DNA of 64,000 nt from Sorangium sp025924095 (GTDB taxonomy: Bacteria > Myxococcota_A > Polyangia > Polyangiales > Polyangiaceae). Positions 19,716-29,024 of this stretch are shown piece after piece. The notes under the pieces are model-generated. The model saw nothing but the letters and a program-made list of their open reading frames with translations, was not told the DNA's origin and searched no databases. The stretch lies in NCBI RefSeq assembly GCF_051521505.1, contig NZ_CP150356.1, positions 5,828,001-5,892,000 on the forward strand, given 5' to 3'. A program made the position numbers and the translations under genes. The first letter of the stretch is position 1. Each line of letters starts with the position of its first letter.

Positions 19716-20939
19716 ATGCTCCGCCGCATCCCTGATCGGAATATCTGGCTCGTCTACGGCGCGATCTTCCTCCTCGGCCTCGCTTACGGCATCGCCATCT
19801 CGCTCACGGCGGTCTTCCTGGACATGCGCGGGTTCACCAAGCGCGACATCGGGCTGCTCGCCTCGTGCTTCGCGCTCGGCATCGTCCTGCTCTCGCTGCC
19901 CATGGGCGCGCTCATCCGCCGGTTCTCGGCGAAGGCCACGCTGGTGAGCTCGCTGGCCGGGTACGCGGCCGCGGTCGGCGTCTTCCCTTACCTGCCGGGC
20001 TTCGCCTCCATCGCGGCGGTCCGCTTCCTCGACGGCGCGTGCTCGGTCGGCATCTGGGTGAGCTGCGAGACGATCCTGCTCGCCCGGTCGGACAAGGACA
20101 ACAAGGCGTTCATCACGAGCCTCTATGCGGTCGCGATGGCGCTCGGCTATGTCATCGGCCCGCTCTGCGCGAAGGGCATCGTCGCGCTCGCCTCGATGCC
20201 CGCGGCGTTCGTTGTCTCGTGCGTCATCGCGGCGCTCTCCGCGCTCCTCGTGCTCGCGCGCCTCGATCGCGACCCGAGGGACGCGCCGGCGCACGGGGAG
20301 GCCGGCGCGCCGGACGGCGGGGAGCCTCAGGCGACCTCTGCCTCGATCCTCTGGCGCATCAAGACCGCGTGCTTCGCGACCTTCGCCTATGGCTACTTCC
20401 AGGCCTCGGTCGTCCTGTTCCTCCCGCTGTACCTGATGGCGTCGAAGGGCGTCACGCTGGAGCAGACGATCCTCATCCCTGCCTACTTCGCGGTCGGGAT
20501 GCTCGTCTTCACCAACGTCTTTGGCCGGATCGGCGATCGCCGCGGCCACCTGTTCCTCATGCGCGTGCTCGGCGCGATCGGCACGCTGATGATCCTCGGC
20601 TTCGTGTACCTGGATCGCTACGAGGCGATGTGCGCTGCGGTGCTCGTCGCCGGGGCGACGCTCGCGTCGATCTCGCCGCTCAGCCTCGCGCTCCAGGGCG
20701 TCGTCACCGCGCCGCGCGACTACAGCCGCGCGAACTCGCTCTACAACGTCTTCTACGCCGCCGGGATGCTCCTCGGCCCCCCGGTGTCGAGCGCCCTCTA
20801 CGAGGCCTCGGGCGGCGTCGCGATGCTCTACCACCTGGCGGTGCTGTGGGCCGGGTTCGTCGTCTTCGCCCTCGTCTTCGCGGGGGACGACCCGGCGGCG
20901 CGGCGGCGCGAGCGGAGCCGGGTCGAGGCCGCCGCCTGA
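19716..20939 (+). CDS. MFS transporter
   Basis: 407 residues with about twelve hydrophobic segments in two halves joined by a charged loop (about residues 185-205). The cytoplasmic loop MGALIRRFSAKATL after the second segment and GRIGDRRGHLFLM in the second half are the paired MFS loop motifs. It is an inner-membrane secondary transporter, probably an efflux pump of the drug/small-molecule type. Substrate not predictable. Confidence 0.88.
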   Translation: MLRRIPDRNIWLVYGAIFLLGLAYGIAISLTAVFLDMRGFTKRDIGLLASCFALGIVLLSLPMGALIRRFSAKATLVSSLAGYAAAVGVFPYLPGFASIAAVRFLDGACSVGIWVSCETILLARSDKDNKAFITSLYAVAMALGYVIGPLCAKGIVALASMPAAFVVSCVIAALSALLVLARLDRDPRDAPAHGEAGAPDGGEPQATSASILWRIKTACFATFAYGYFQASVVLFLPLYLMASKGVTLEQTILIPAYFAVGMLVFTNVFGRIGDRRGHLFLMRVLGAIGTLMILGFVYLDRYEAMCAAVLVAGATLASISPLSLALQGVVTAPRDYSRANSLYNVFYAAGMLLGPPVSSALYEASGGVAMLYHLAVLWAGFVVFALVFAGDDPAARRRERSRVEAAA

Positions 20940-20990
20940 GGGCGAGCTCGGCGGGGCCCCGGCCCCCCCGCCGGCGACCGGGCCCTGCTC

Positions 20991-22250
20991 TCAGTAAAGA
21001 ACGCGCGTCCGGAGGTTGGTCTCCAGCGCCCCGATCCGCCGGCTCACCTCGGCCGACACGTCCTGCGAGAGGTCCATGATGAGGTAGCCGATGTTGGCGT
21101 CCGTCGACAGCACCTGGCTGTCGATGTTGGCGTTCACGTCCGACACGATGCGGTTCACGTCACGGAGCACGCCCGGCACGTTGCGGTGGACGTTGAGGAT
21201 GCGGTGCGTGCCCTTGAGCGGCGGGAGCTCCACGTTCGGGAAGTTCACCGCGCCCGTCGTCGCCCCGGTGATCGCGAACTGCGTCAGCGCGCGCGACACC
21301 TCGCGGCCGATGGCCTCCTGCGCCTCCTCGGTCGAGCCGCCGATGTGCGGCGTCAGGATGACGTTCGGGAGCCGCTGCAGCTCCGTGTGGAAGCCGTCCG
21401 AGTTCGACTCGGGCTCCTCCGGGTAGACGTCGATCGCCGCGCCCGCGAGGTGCCCGCTCTTCAGCGCCTCGGCCAGCGCCGGGATCACCACGACCGTGCC
21501 GCGGCTCGCGTTGAGCAGGTACGAGCCCTTGCGCATGTGCGCGAGCTCGGCGGCGCCGATCATCCTGTGCGTCTCCGGCGTGCCCGGCACGTGGAGCGAG
21601 ACGAAGTCCGACTCGGCGAGCAGCGCCTCCAGCGTCGGCAGCGGGCGGTTGTTGCCCATCGGGAGCTTCTGGCCGATGTCGAAGTAGACGACGCGCATCC
21701 CCATCGCCTCGGCGAGCACGCCGAGCTGCTGGCCGATGTGGCCGTAGCCGATCAGGCCGAGCGTCTTGCCGCGGATCTCGTAGCAGGCCTTCGAGACCTT
21801 CTTCCAGGTGCCGGCGTGCACCTCGCGCGACCGATCGCCGAGCTGCCGGGAGAGCATGACGCACTCGGCGATGATCATCTCGGCGACGCTGCGCGTGTTG
21901 CTGAACGGCGCGTTGAACACCGGCACACCGCGCCGGTTCGCCGCGTCGAGATCGACCTGGTTCGTGCCGATGCAGAAGCAGCCGATGGCGAGCAGCTTGT
22001 CGGCCTTCTCGAGGACGCGCGCGGTGACGTGCGTCTTGCTCCGGATGCCGATCATGTCCACGCCCGGGAGCGCGGCCATGAGCTCGTCTTCCTTCAGCGC
22101 GGAGCTCCGTGTCTCGATCTCGATCGACCGCGATCGAAAGAGCTCGTGCGCGCTCTGGTGGATGTTCTCGAGCAGGAGCACCTTGATGGGCTCCTTCGCG
22201 GCTGGGGGGGTGGTCTGAAGTTTCGTTGAAGTTGGCGTCATTGGCTTCAT
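20991..22250 (-). CDS. serA: D-3-phosphoglycerate dehydrogenase
   Basis: 419 residues, the size of the short ACT-containing SerA. The NAD-binding fold shows LGLIGYGHIGQQLGVLAEAMGM. The catalytic Arg lies in LNASRGTVV, the Glu in DVYPEEPE and the His in LTPHIGGST. FCIGTNQVDL and FNAPFSNTRSVAEM are further SerA signatures. The C-terminal ACT domain (about 345-419) begins HRILNVHRNVPGVL and provides serine feedback inhibition. It catalyses the first step of serine synthesis in the cytosol. It is divergent from the HtrA gene and convergent with the MFS gene. Confidence 0.96.
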   Translation of the reverse strand: MKPMTPTSTKLQTTPPAAKEPIKVLLLENIHQSAHELFRSRSIEIETRSSALKEDELMAALPGVDMIGIRSKTHVTARVLEKADKLLAIGCFCIGTNQVDLDAANRRGVPVFNAPFSNTRSVAEMIIAECVMLSRQLGDRSREVHAGTWKKVSKACYEIRGKTLGLIGYGHIGQQLGVLAEAMGMRVVYFDIGQKLPMGNNRPLPTLEALLAESDFVSLHVPGTPETHRMIGAAELAHMRKGSYLLNASRGTVVVIPALAEALKSGHLAGAAIDVYPEEPESNSDGFHTELQRLPNVILTPHIGGSTEEAQEAIGREVSRALTQFAITGATTGAVNFPNVELPPLKGTHRILNVHRNVPGVLRDVNRIVSDVNANIDSQVLSTDANIGYLIMDLSQDVSAEVSRRIGALETNLRTRVLY

Positions 22251-22419
22251 CCGTCAGGGCCACCTCTACCGCAACTTGGCCCGTTTGCATCTCGGATCCG
22301 ATCCGGCGCCGCCGGGGCGGCTGTCCGCGCATCCGTTGCGCGCGGCAGATCGCCGCACCGCCCCGCGAGCGCGCGCCGCAGGGGAGACGCCTTGCCCATG
22401 GCAGGCTAGATTGCGCCGC

Positions 22420-23592
22420 ATGCGCCACCGCAGAACCGCTCGACTCCCCGCCTTCCTCGCCGTCGCCGCGCTCGCCGCTGCCCCTGGATGCAAGGGGAAG
22501 CCCAGCCCCGGCGGCCCGCCGCAGAGCGCGACGACGGCCCACGACGCGCCCGCGGCGCCGCCGGCCTCGACGACGATCGACACGATGCCGCCGCCGGTCC
22601 CGCCGCCGTCGAAGAACGCGCTCATCGAGGACGAGCGCAACACGATCTCGGTGTTCCGCGAGGTCGCGTCCGCGACGGTGTTCGTGACGCAGCGCCGCCT
22701 CGTGGTGGACCGCTTCTTCGGGACCGCGGTCGAGGTCCCCGCCGGCTCGGGCTCGGGCTTCGTCTGGGACGCTGACGGGCACATCGTCACGAACTTCCAC
22801 GTCGTGGACAACGCGCAGTCGCTCATCGTCCGGCTCCAGGGAGAGAAGACGTTCCCGGCGCGCCTCATCGGCGTCGAGCCGCGCAAGGACATCGCCGTGC
22901 TCAAGATCGACGCGCCGAAGGAGATGCTCAAGCCGATCCAGGTCGCTCCCCTGCGCGACCCGCTCGAGGTCGGGCAGAAGGCGATCGCGATCGGCAACCC
23001 GTTCGGCCTCGATCACACCCTGACGACCGGCATCATCAGCGCGGTCGGCCGCCAGGTCGAGGGCGCCGGCGGCGTGACCATCCGCGACATGATCCAGACC
23101 GACGCCGCCATCAACCCCGGCAACTCCGGCGGCCCGCTGCTCGACTCGAGCGGGCACCTCATCGGCATGAACACGATGATCTTCTCCAAGAGCGGCGCCT
23201 CCGCCGGCATCGGCTTCGCCGTGCCCTCGACGATGATCGCGCGGGTGGTCCCGCAGATCATCAAGACCGGCAAGGCCGAGACGGTCGGCCTCGGCATCCA
23301 GCTCGACCCGGCCCGCCGCCTCGAGCGGCGCAACGGCATCCGCGGCGTCATCGTGATGAGCGTCATCCCCGACGGCCCCGCCGCCAAGGCAGGCCTGCGC
23401 GGCCTCTCCGAGGGCGACCGCGGGCTCGTGCTGGGCGACGTGATCGTCGGGCTCGACGGCGCGCCGGTCGCGGACTACGACGCGCTCTACAACGCGCTCG
23501 ACGGCAAGAAGCCGGGCGAGAAGGTGAAGGTCGACCTGCTCCGCGGCGGCCAGAAGACCACCGTCGAGATCGCGGTCGAGCTCCTCAGCTGA
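22420..23592 (+). CDS. HtrA/DegP-type periplasmic serine protease, lipoprotein
   Basis: 390 residues from ATG 22420, chosen because it begins a lipoprotein signal ending in APGC (Cys24) followed by a Pro-rich linker. The trypsin-like domain carries the triad His127 (TNFHVVDNA), Asp157 (RKDIAVLKID) and Ser236 (GNSGGPL). A single PDZ domain (about 285-390) with IRGVIVMSVIPDGPAAKAGL and LGDVIVGLDG follows. It degrades or senses misfolded envelope proteins. One PDZ domain resembles DegS or HtrA of Gram-positives more than DegP. Confidence 0.93.
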   Translation: MRHRRTARLPAFLAVAALAAAPGCKGKPSPGGPPQSATTAHDAPAAPPASTTIDTMPPPVPPPSKNALIEDERNTISVFREVASATVFVTQRRLVVDRFFGTAVEVPAGSGSGFVWDADGHIVTNFHVVDNAQSLIVRLQGEKTFPARLIGVEPRKDIAVLKIDAPKEMLKPIQVAPLRDPLEVGQKAIAIGNPFGLDHTLTTGIISAVGRQVEGAGGVTIRDMIQTDAAINPGNSGGPLLDSSGHLIGMNTMIFSKSGASAGIGFAVPSTMIARVVPQIIKTGKAETVGLGIQLDPARRLERRNGIRGVIVMSVIPDGPAAKAGLRGLSEGDRGLVLGDVIVGLDGAPVADYDALYNALDGKKPGEKVKVDLLRGGQKTTVEIAVELLS

Positions 23593-23660
23593 GCGGCCGG
23601 CGGCCGCCGAGCGGTGTCCCTCGGGAGGAGCGATGAGCCGCTCGGCGGGCGAAGGCGCGC

Positions 23661-25037
23661 TCAGGCGATGATCGGATCGAGGAGCCCGCCTTCGAGGCTC
23701 TCGTCGCCGAAGGTGTCGAGAGGGCCGCCCTGGCCGTTGGTGCAGCCGACGGCCGCGCCGATCGTGTTGAGCAGCTTGTTGTTGGTGGCCTTGACGTCGA
23801 CGAACTGGCCGGTCTTCAGGTAGCCCGCGGCGCCGCCGGCGAGGATGTACGGGACCCTCCGGAAGGAGTGGTATTTGTCAGCGTTGTCATTGAGCCACAC
23901 GGCCACCCCGTGATCGAGCAGCGTCCCCGAGCCGAGCTCGTAGGACGAGAGCCTGTCGAGCAGGTGCTTGAAGATCCGCCCGTGGATCCGGTCGATCTGG
24001 TGATGCAGCTCCTGCGCGCCCTCGATCGGCGGCCCCTCCGAGCCGTCGCCGTCGATGCGGTGGGAGATCTTGTGGAAGCTCTTCTGCCGCGCGCCGTGGA
24101 TCGTGTACTCGGTCCCGTCGTTGCCGTCGCCCACCTGGAGCGTCGCCGCGCGCGTCACGCCGCACGCCATCGCGAGCGCGATGATGTCCATCTGCATGCG
24201 GGCGACAGCCTCCACGTTGTCGTGGCTGCGCACCTCCGGAGAGATCGCCTCCATCTCGGCGACCCGCTCCTGCGGCAGCTTGCAGGCGAGCGCGACCTCG
24301 AGGTCGCGGATGCTGTCGAAGTGCAGCTGTAGCCGCTCGCGATCGCTCTTGCTGAGGTCCTTCCGGCCCATGAGCGCCTGCATCTCCCCGCGGACCAGGT
24401 CGTTCACGCTGGTGCGGCGCTCGGCCAGCGACTGCGCGACCCCGTCGTCGGCGTCGGCGAGCCCGAAGAGCTTCTTGTACGCGTTGAATGGGTCGCGCTC
24501 GGCGGCGCGGAGCTGCTTCGGGCCGCGGTACGAGAGCACCTCGTTGATGTAGCCGACCATCCTGCCCGCGTAGAGCGTCAGCGGCTCGACGCCCGCCGGG
24601 TTGAGCTCGGTCGCGATGCGGTTGTCGATCGACTCGCCCATCGCGAGCGACTCGTTGCCCGACGGATCGTCCGACACGCGCGCGGCCGTGAGGCACTGGT
24701 TGCCGCCGCCGGAGTGGCCGCACCCGTTGGCCTTGAACGCGAAGCTGAGGCCGCGCACCATGATCAGCTGGCTCGCGTAGTCCTTGAGCTCGCTGACCGC
24801 GCGGTCGCTGTCCCGCTCCATCGACTCGGCGGTCAGCGGGCCCGTCTCGCTCGGCCAGAACATCTCGGGCTCGTCGTCGACCTCCTGCGCCACGCCGTTC
24901 GCCTGGCGCATGAAGATCGCGAAGGGCGGCGCGTCGCCCGTGCCGGCCGCGGCGCGCCGGGGCGCGAAGGTCTCCAGGAACGGGAGCGCGACCGTGACGC
25001 CAAACAGGCCTCGAAGCACACGTCGTCGGGTGATCAT
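23661..25037 (-). CDS. DUF1552 family exported protein
   Basis: 458 residues from ATG 25037. The N-terminus MITRRRVLRGLFGVTVALPFLE carries a twin-arginine-type signal. The body matches the DUF1552 family of Planctomycetes and Myxobacteria: a MRQANGV segment, NQCLTAARV, ESIDNRIA and a C-terminal VAVWLNDNADKYHSFRRVPYILAGG. Family function is unknown; DUF1552 genes are regularly paired with DUF1592-type genes, as here. The start overlaps the upstream gene's stop (ATGA), so the pair is coupled. Confidence 0.9.
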   Translation of the reverse strand: MITRRRVLRGLFGVTVALPFLETFAPRRAAAGTGDAPPFAIFMRQANGVAQEVDDEPEMFWPSETGPLTAESMERDSDRAVSELKDYASQLIMVRGLSFAFKANGCGHSGGGNQCLTAARVSDDPSGNESLAMGESIDNRIATELNPAGVEPLTLYAGRMVGYINEVLSYRGPKQLRAAERDPFNAYKKLFGLADADDGVAQSLAERRTSVNDLVRGEMQALMGRKDLSKSDRERLQLHFDSIRDLEVALACKLPQERVAEMEAISPEVRSHDNVEAVARMQMDIIALAMACGVTRAATLQVGDGNDGTEYTIHGARQKSFHKISHRIDGDGSEGPPIEGAQELHHQIDRIHGRIFKHLLDRLSSYELGSGTLLDHGVAVWLNDNADKYHSFRRVPYILAGGAAGYLKTGQFVDVKATNNKLLNTIGAAVGCTNGQGGPLDTFGDESLEGGLLDPIIA

Positions 25038-26758
25038 GGCGCCTCCGCGGGAACGCGAGCGAGGAAGGATGTGGACGAGACGATCTGGAGGAGGAGCTCC
25101 TGGGTCGAGGCGCCGCCGCGCGACGCGTCGCCGAGCGCCTGGATGAGCCCCCGGTCCTTCGCGGCCGCGTCGCGGCCGTGGGCGAACTCGACCCAGTGCT
25201 TCGCGTAGCACGCGTGCGCCTCGCTGCTCTCGGCGAGGACCTGGCTGAACGCGATCGCGTCCGCGTAGCTCCTCGGCTGGCCGCCGAGATAATAGACGTC
25301 CGCGGCGTCGACGGGCACGCCGTTGTCGGTCGCGCGGTACTTGCCGATCGCGTCGTAGTGCTCGAAGGCAAACCCGGCAGGGTTGATCATCGTCGCGTGG
25401 CACGCCTCGCCGCACGTCCCCTTGCCCGTGTGCGCCGCGACGCGCTCGCGGTTCGTCGCGTGCTCGCCCGGCGGCACCGCGGTCGCGTCGTCGGGCGGCG
25501 GCGACAGCGACGCGCAGAGGATCCTGAGGTTCACGAAGACGCCGCGATGGATCGAGTCCGGCTGCCGCGCCGTCGCCCTCGACGCGAGGAAGCCGAGGCG
25601 CGTGAGCAGCCCGGAGCGCTCCGCCCCATCGAGCTCCACCTTCTTGAATTCATTGGAGAATTCTCCGTCGATGCCGTAGGCCGCCGCGAGGTGACCGTTC
25701 ACGAACGCGGTGCGGGCGGTGAGCAGGTCGGTGAGCCCGCCTTCCTTGTCGAAGACGACGTGATCCACGAAGAGCTCCGCCTCGCGCTGCATGGCGTCGC
25801 CCATCTCGGGGACGAACTCGGGGAACAGCGCCTGGTCCTTGTTGAGGTCGTGGTACTGCTCGTAGTCGTAGAGCTGCCGGTGGAACGCGCCGACGACCTC
25901 GCGGGCGCGCGGGTCCTCGAGCATGCGCTCGGCGTAGGCGCGGACCGCCTCGTGGGTGGACAGCTCGCCCGCCTTCGCCGCCGCGAGCAGCTCCTCGGAG
26001 GGCATCGTGTTCCAGAAGAGGTACGCGAGCTTGGCCGCGATCTCGTACCCGCTCAGCGGGATGAGCCCGCCCTTCGCCGGCCCGGCGCCGAGCTCGACCC
26101 GGTAGACGAAGTGGGGCGATTGCAAGAACGCCTCGAGCGCCGCGCGCACGCCCGCGACGAACGGGTCCTCGCCCTCGAAGAGCTCCTTGCCGCGGTCGAA
26201 CAGCGCGAGGTACGCGCCCCGCTCGTCGGCCGAGAGCGGGCGCCGGAACGCCCGCTCGCCGAACCGCTCGACGAACGCCTGCGCCCGCGCCTCCGGCTCG
26301 GCCGGCAGGTCCGCGGGCAGGAGCCGCGCGAGCTTGCCCTGGTCGCTTGCGACCATCGCCGCGAGCTCCTCGGCGGCGCGCTGGTAATCGCTCCAGAGCC
26401 CCGGCGTCACGAGGAGCGCAGCCTCGTTGTTGTCGAACACGCCGCCGAGCGGATCGCTCGTGAACGACGCCGAGAGACCGGGCCTGTCGTCGAGGCGCAG
26501 GAGATCGCGCACCGTGTTCTCCCACTGCGCGTGGCTCAGCCGCGGGAACATGCTGCGCCCGGCGACCTGCGTCTCTGCCGCGCCCTCCGGCAAGCCGCCC
26601 GGCACAGGGCCAGGGCCAGGGCCGTCGCCCTCCCCCTCCCCAGGCTCGCCCACGGAGCCCATGCACGCCCCGAGCAGGAGCGCCGTGGCGCAGAGCCCCG
26701 CGCCGAGCGCCCGCCTCCATCGCGGCGAGCCGGTCATCGAACAAGACGGTGGGGTCAT
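25034..26758 (-). CDS. DUF1592/DUF1588/DUF1585-type exported lipoprotein
   Basis: 574 residues, ATG 26758 with GGAGAG upstream. The signal peptide ends in LLLGAC, followed by a Gly/Glu/Pro linker. Domains in order: a DUF1587-like segment (RLSHAQWENTVRDLL), DUF1592 (AFVERFGERAFRRPLSADE, SPHFVYRVELG, AAKLAYLFWNTMPSEELL), DUF1588 (RSGLLTRLGFLASRATARQPDSIHRG) with a CGEACH sequence resembling a haem or disulfide site, and DUF1585 near the end. These proteins are thought to be secreted and linked to extracellular polymer breakdown or redox, but no reaction is established. Confidence 0.9.
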   Translation of the reverse strand: MTPPSCSMTGSPRWRRALGAGLCATALLLGACMGSVGEPGEGEGDGPGPGPVPGGLPEGAAETQVAGRSMFPRLSHAQWENTVRDLLRLDDRPGLSASFTSDPLGGVFDNNEAALLVTPGLWSDYQRAAEELAAMVASDQGKLARLLPADLPAEPEARAQAFVERFGERAFRRPLSADERGAYLALFDRGKELFEGEDPFVAGVRAALEAFLQSPHFVYRVELGAGPAKGGLIPLSGYEIAAKLAYLFWNTMPSEELLAAAKAGELSTHEAVRAYAERMLEDPRAREVVGAFHRQLYDYEQYHDLNKDQALFPEFVPEMGDAMQREAELFVDHVVFDKEGGLTDLLTARTAFVNGHLAAAYGIDGEFSNEFKKVELDGAERSGLLTRLGFLASRATARQPDSIHRGVFVNLRILCASLSPPPDDATAVPPGEHATNRERVAAHTGKGTCGEACHATMINPAGFAFEHYDAIGKYRATDNGVPVDAADVYYLGGQPRSYADAIAFSQVLAESSEAHACYAKHWVEFAHGRDAAAKDRGLIQALGDASRGGASTQELLLQIVSSTSFLARVPAEAP

Positions 26759-27139
26759 CGTTCTCTCCTGACTAAGAGCTCTGGTGACTAAGCAGCTCGT
26801 TCAGCATAGCTATTAATTCAACTGCCATCAACAGGAAACCGTCCTGTTTGTTTGAACGTCGTGTCGGTTCAAATTGCAGCTCCGGGCTCCAATTTCGCTC
26901 CAATTTCGCTGCAAGCTCGCGCCACGTTCGCTCCACAACCGCTCGACGCTGGACAAATCGAACATCACCGGAACTCCCATGCTCGCGCCGGGGTAAAATC
27001 GCCGGCGATCACGCGCTCTCGATGGATGCCGCGCAACCGCGGGCGGCCGGGTGTGCGTCGATTCACCGCAGGGGGGCGCGTGGAGCCTCATGTAGGTTCT
27101 CTGTTGCTCCCGCGGAGACAATTCAGCAGTCTGTCGTTC
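26759..27139. promoter_or_regulatory. Divergent promoter region with inverted and tandem repeats
   Basis: 381 bp between the divergent DUF1592 and carboxylesterase genes, with an AT-richer core (26790-26910). It holds the inverted repeat AACAGGA-N5-TCCTGTT (26830-26848), an 11-bp direct tandem repeat GCTCCAATTTC (26886-26907), and TATTAATTC at 26811-26819. These look like regulator sites, but no specific regulator can be named. Confidence 0.4.
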
Positions 27140-27973
27140 ATGCGCACCTGTCGCCCTAGACTCGTCTCCACGTGGTTTGCGCTCGCGCTCGCGTCGCTCG
27201 CGGCCCTCTCTGCCTGCGAGCGGCGGGCAGCGCCGCCCGCGGGCGGCTCCCCGGCGGGCCCCGGAACGGAGGCGCCGCCGGCCGCGCCGGTCGCGAGCGC
27301 GCCGCCGGCCGCCGCCGCGGCGATCGCGGTCGAGTACCTCGAGGAGGTCACGGGCGGCGCGGACAGGAGCGAGGCGCTCCCCCTGGTCGTCGCCATTCAC
27401 GGGCTCGGCGATCGGCCCGAGTCGTTCGCGGGGGTCCTGGCGGGCGCCGACGTCAAGGCGCGCCTCATCGTGCCCCGCGGGCTCACGCCGTACGGGGACG
27501 GCTACTCGTGGTTTCCGCTCCAGCAGGCGCTCGCGAGCGAGGATGTCGGACAGGGCATCTTGCGCGCGGCCGCCGCGCTCGCGGCGACGATCGAGCGGAT
27601 CGCCGCCGAGCGGCCGACGCGGGGCAAGGCCATCGTGACCGGCTTTTCCCAGGGCGGCGCGCTCACGTTCGCGCTCGCCCTGCACCACCCGCGCGCCGTC
27701 GGCGCCGCCTTCCCCGTCAGCGGCTGGGTCCCCCCCGCGGTGCTGCCCGGCGGAAGCGCGGCGGAGCCGGCGCCTTTGGCGCTCGTCGCGCTGCACGGCG
27801 AGGCCGATCGGCGCGTCCCGATCGGCCCCACCCGCGACGCGATCGCGGCGCTCGGCGGGCGCGGCGTGAAGGCGAGCCTGAAGAGCTACCCGGGTGTCGG
27901 CCACACGGTGAGCGGCGAGATGCGGCGCGATCTCCTGGAGTTCATCCGCGGGGCCGCCGCCGAGATGCGCTGA
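27140..27973 (+). CDS. Lipoprotein carboxylesterase/phospholipase-type alpha/beta hydrolase
   Basis: 277 residues from ATG 27140, picked because a lipoprotein signal starts there and ends in LAALSAC (Cys26), followed by an Ala/Pro linker. The hydrolase domain has VVAIHGLGDRPESF (oxyanion loop), VTGFSQGGALTF with nucleophile Ser171, VALHGEADRRVP with Asp224, and GVGHTVSG with His256. This is the phospholipase/carboxylesterase (YpfH/EstB-like) arrangement. It acts outside the cytoplasm on small esters or a lipid. Confidence 0.85.
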   Translation: MRTCRPRLVSTWFALALASLAALSACERRAAPPAGGSPAGPGTEAPPAAPVASAPPAAAAAIAVEYLEEVTGGADRSEALPLVVAIHGLGDRPESFAGVLAGADVKARLIVPRGLTPYGDGYSWFPLQQALASEDVGQGILRAAAALAATIERIAAERPTRGKAIVTGFSQGGALTFALALHHPRAVGAAFPVSGWVPPAVLPGGSAAEPAPLALVALHGEADRRVPIGPTRDAIAALGGRGVKASLKSYPGVGHTVSGEMRRDLLEFIRGAAAEMR

Positions 27974-28080
27974 CGGCTCGAAGCCGAGCGCGCGAGCGAG
28001 ACCCGGCCGCCTCCGGATGGCTGTTCCGAAGGCAGCCGGCTACATCCCGCGTGTCTCGCTGGTATCCGGCTCAGGACCGG

Positions 28081-28389
28081 CTATTGGTCACACGACGTCT
28101 TGTCGCAGAACTTCTCCACGCAGCGCTCGAGATCCTTCTCGACGTCGTCCACGACCTTGTCAGCGTGCTTGACCTTGCCAGCGCCATTCCTTTCAGCGTA
28201 CTTGATGTCATCCAGGACTTTCTCCAGACACTCACAGAGCTTGTCGCACTTGTCTTTCCCGTCGTCCTCGGGAGCGCCGGGCGGGTCGTGGTGGCGGTCG
28301 CCGGCTTCCGCCTGTGACACGCCGAAGAGGAGCCCGCAGGCGCCCGCGACAAAGAGAAGCGAAGCTCCGTAACCGATGATCTTGTTCAT
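28081..28389 (-). CDS. Small secreted Cys-rich helical protein
   Basis: 102 residues from ATG 28389. A signal peptide (cleavage near VSQAEAG) is followed by a short acidic spacer, then a helical region with six cysteines in CDKLCECLEKVLDD and RCVEKFCDKTSC and many Lys/Asp residues. The Cys spacing suggests a disulfide-bonded helical hairpin. No family recognised. It is convergent with the esterase gene. Confidence 0.6.
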   Translation of the reverse strand: MNKIIGYGASLLFVAGACGLLFGVSQAEAGDRHHDPPGAPEDDGKDKCDKLCECLEKVLDDIKYAERNGAGKVKHADKVVDDVEKDLERCVEKFCDKTSCDQ

Positions 28390-29024
28390 GGCGCACCCCC
28401 AGTCGACACGCCGCACGCGTCATCGCGCCGGGACGTCGACTTGTATGGTCACGAAACCTAGCTGCGAGAGCGCGAGATTCAACAAATTTCACAGTATTGA
28501 CTTTCTCCTCTCCGACACCGGAGAACGATGAAGCGAGCGCACCGGAATCGAGAGCGCCGGAGCGTCGCCGGACACCGAGGTGTCGTGCGTTCCGGTCGCC
28601 GCTCGGCGCGCGCCGACAGCGCGTGCCTCGCCTGTCGCGTGAGCTTTCGAACGAAGCAGTCAGGCAGGAGCCAAGACAGGATGAGGCTCCGGCGAGAAAG
28701 CATTGTCGCGCTCTGTCCGAGTCGACCCGGAACATCGCCGTCATGCGCGCGGCCGGCGCCGCATGGATGCCCCCGGGCTCCGCGCACCGACCCTCCTGCG
28801 CGCGGAACGGAAGGCCCGCGTCACCGGATCGCGCAGCGCCCCTCTGCAACAGGGCTCGCTCGCAGCGCAGCTCCCTGCGGACGCCTCGCCGTCGCGCGTC
28901 GGTGAGGCCCTTCACATCGCGCCGACGGCTCATGAAACGGGGCGGCGGGCGACGTGCGACAGGCGCACGGCGGCGACGTGCGGGACGCGCAGCGCCCATC
29001 TACACGGGGCGCTGCGCATACCCT
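28390..29024. other. Intergenic stretch, nothing recognised
   Basis: 635 bp between divergent genes. Plus-strand frames continue in register with the membrane protein upstream of its start, but they are Arg/Ser-rich with no family feature. A TATTGACTTT sequence at 28494-28503 could belong to a promoter; no matching -10 was recognised. Confidence 0.45.

Noticed and set aside
28528..28905. Open frame upstream of the membrane protein
   Set aside because: Arg/Ser-rich with no ribosome site, no family feature and poor third-position bias.
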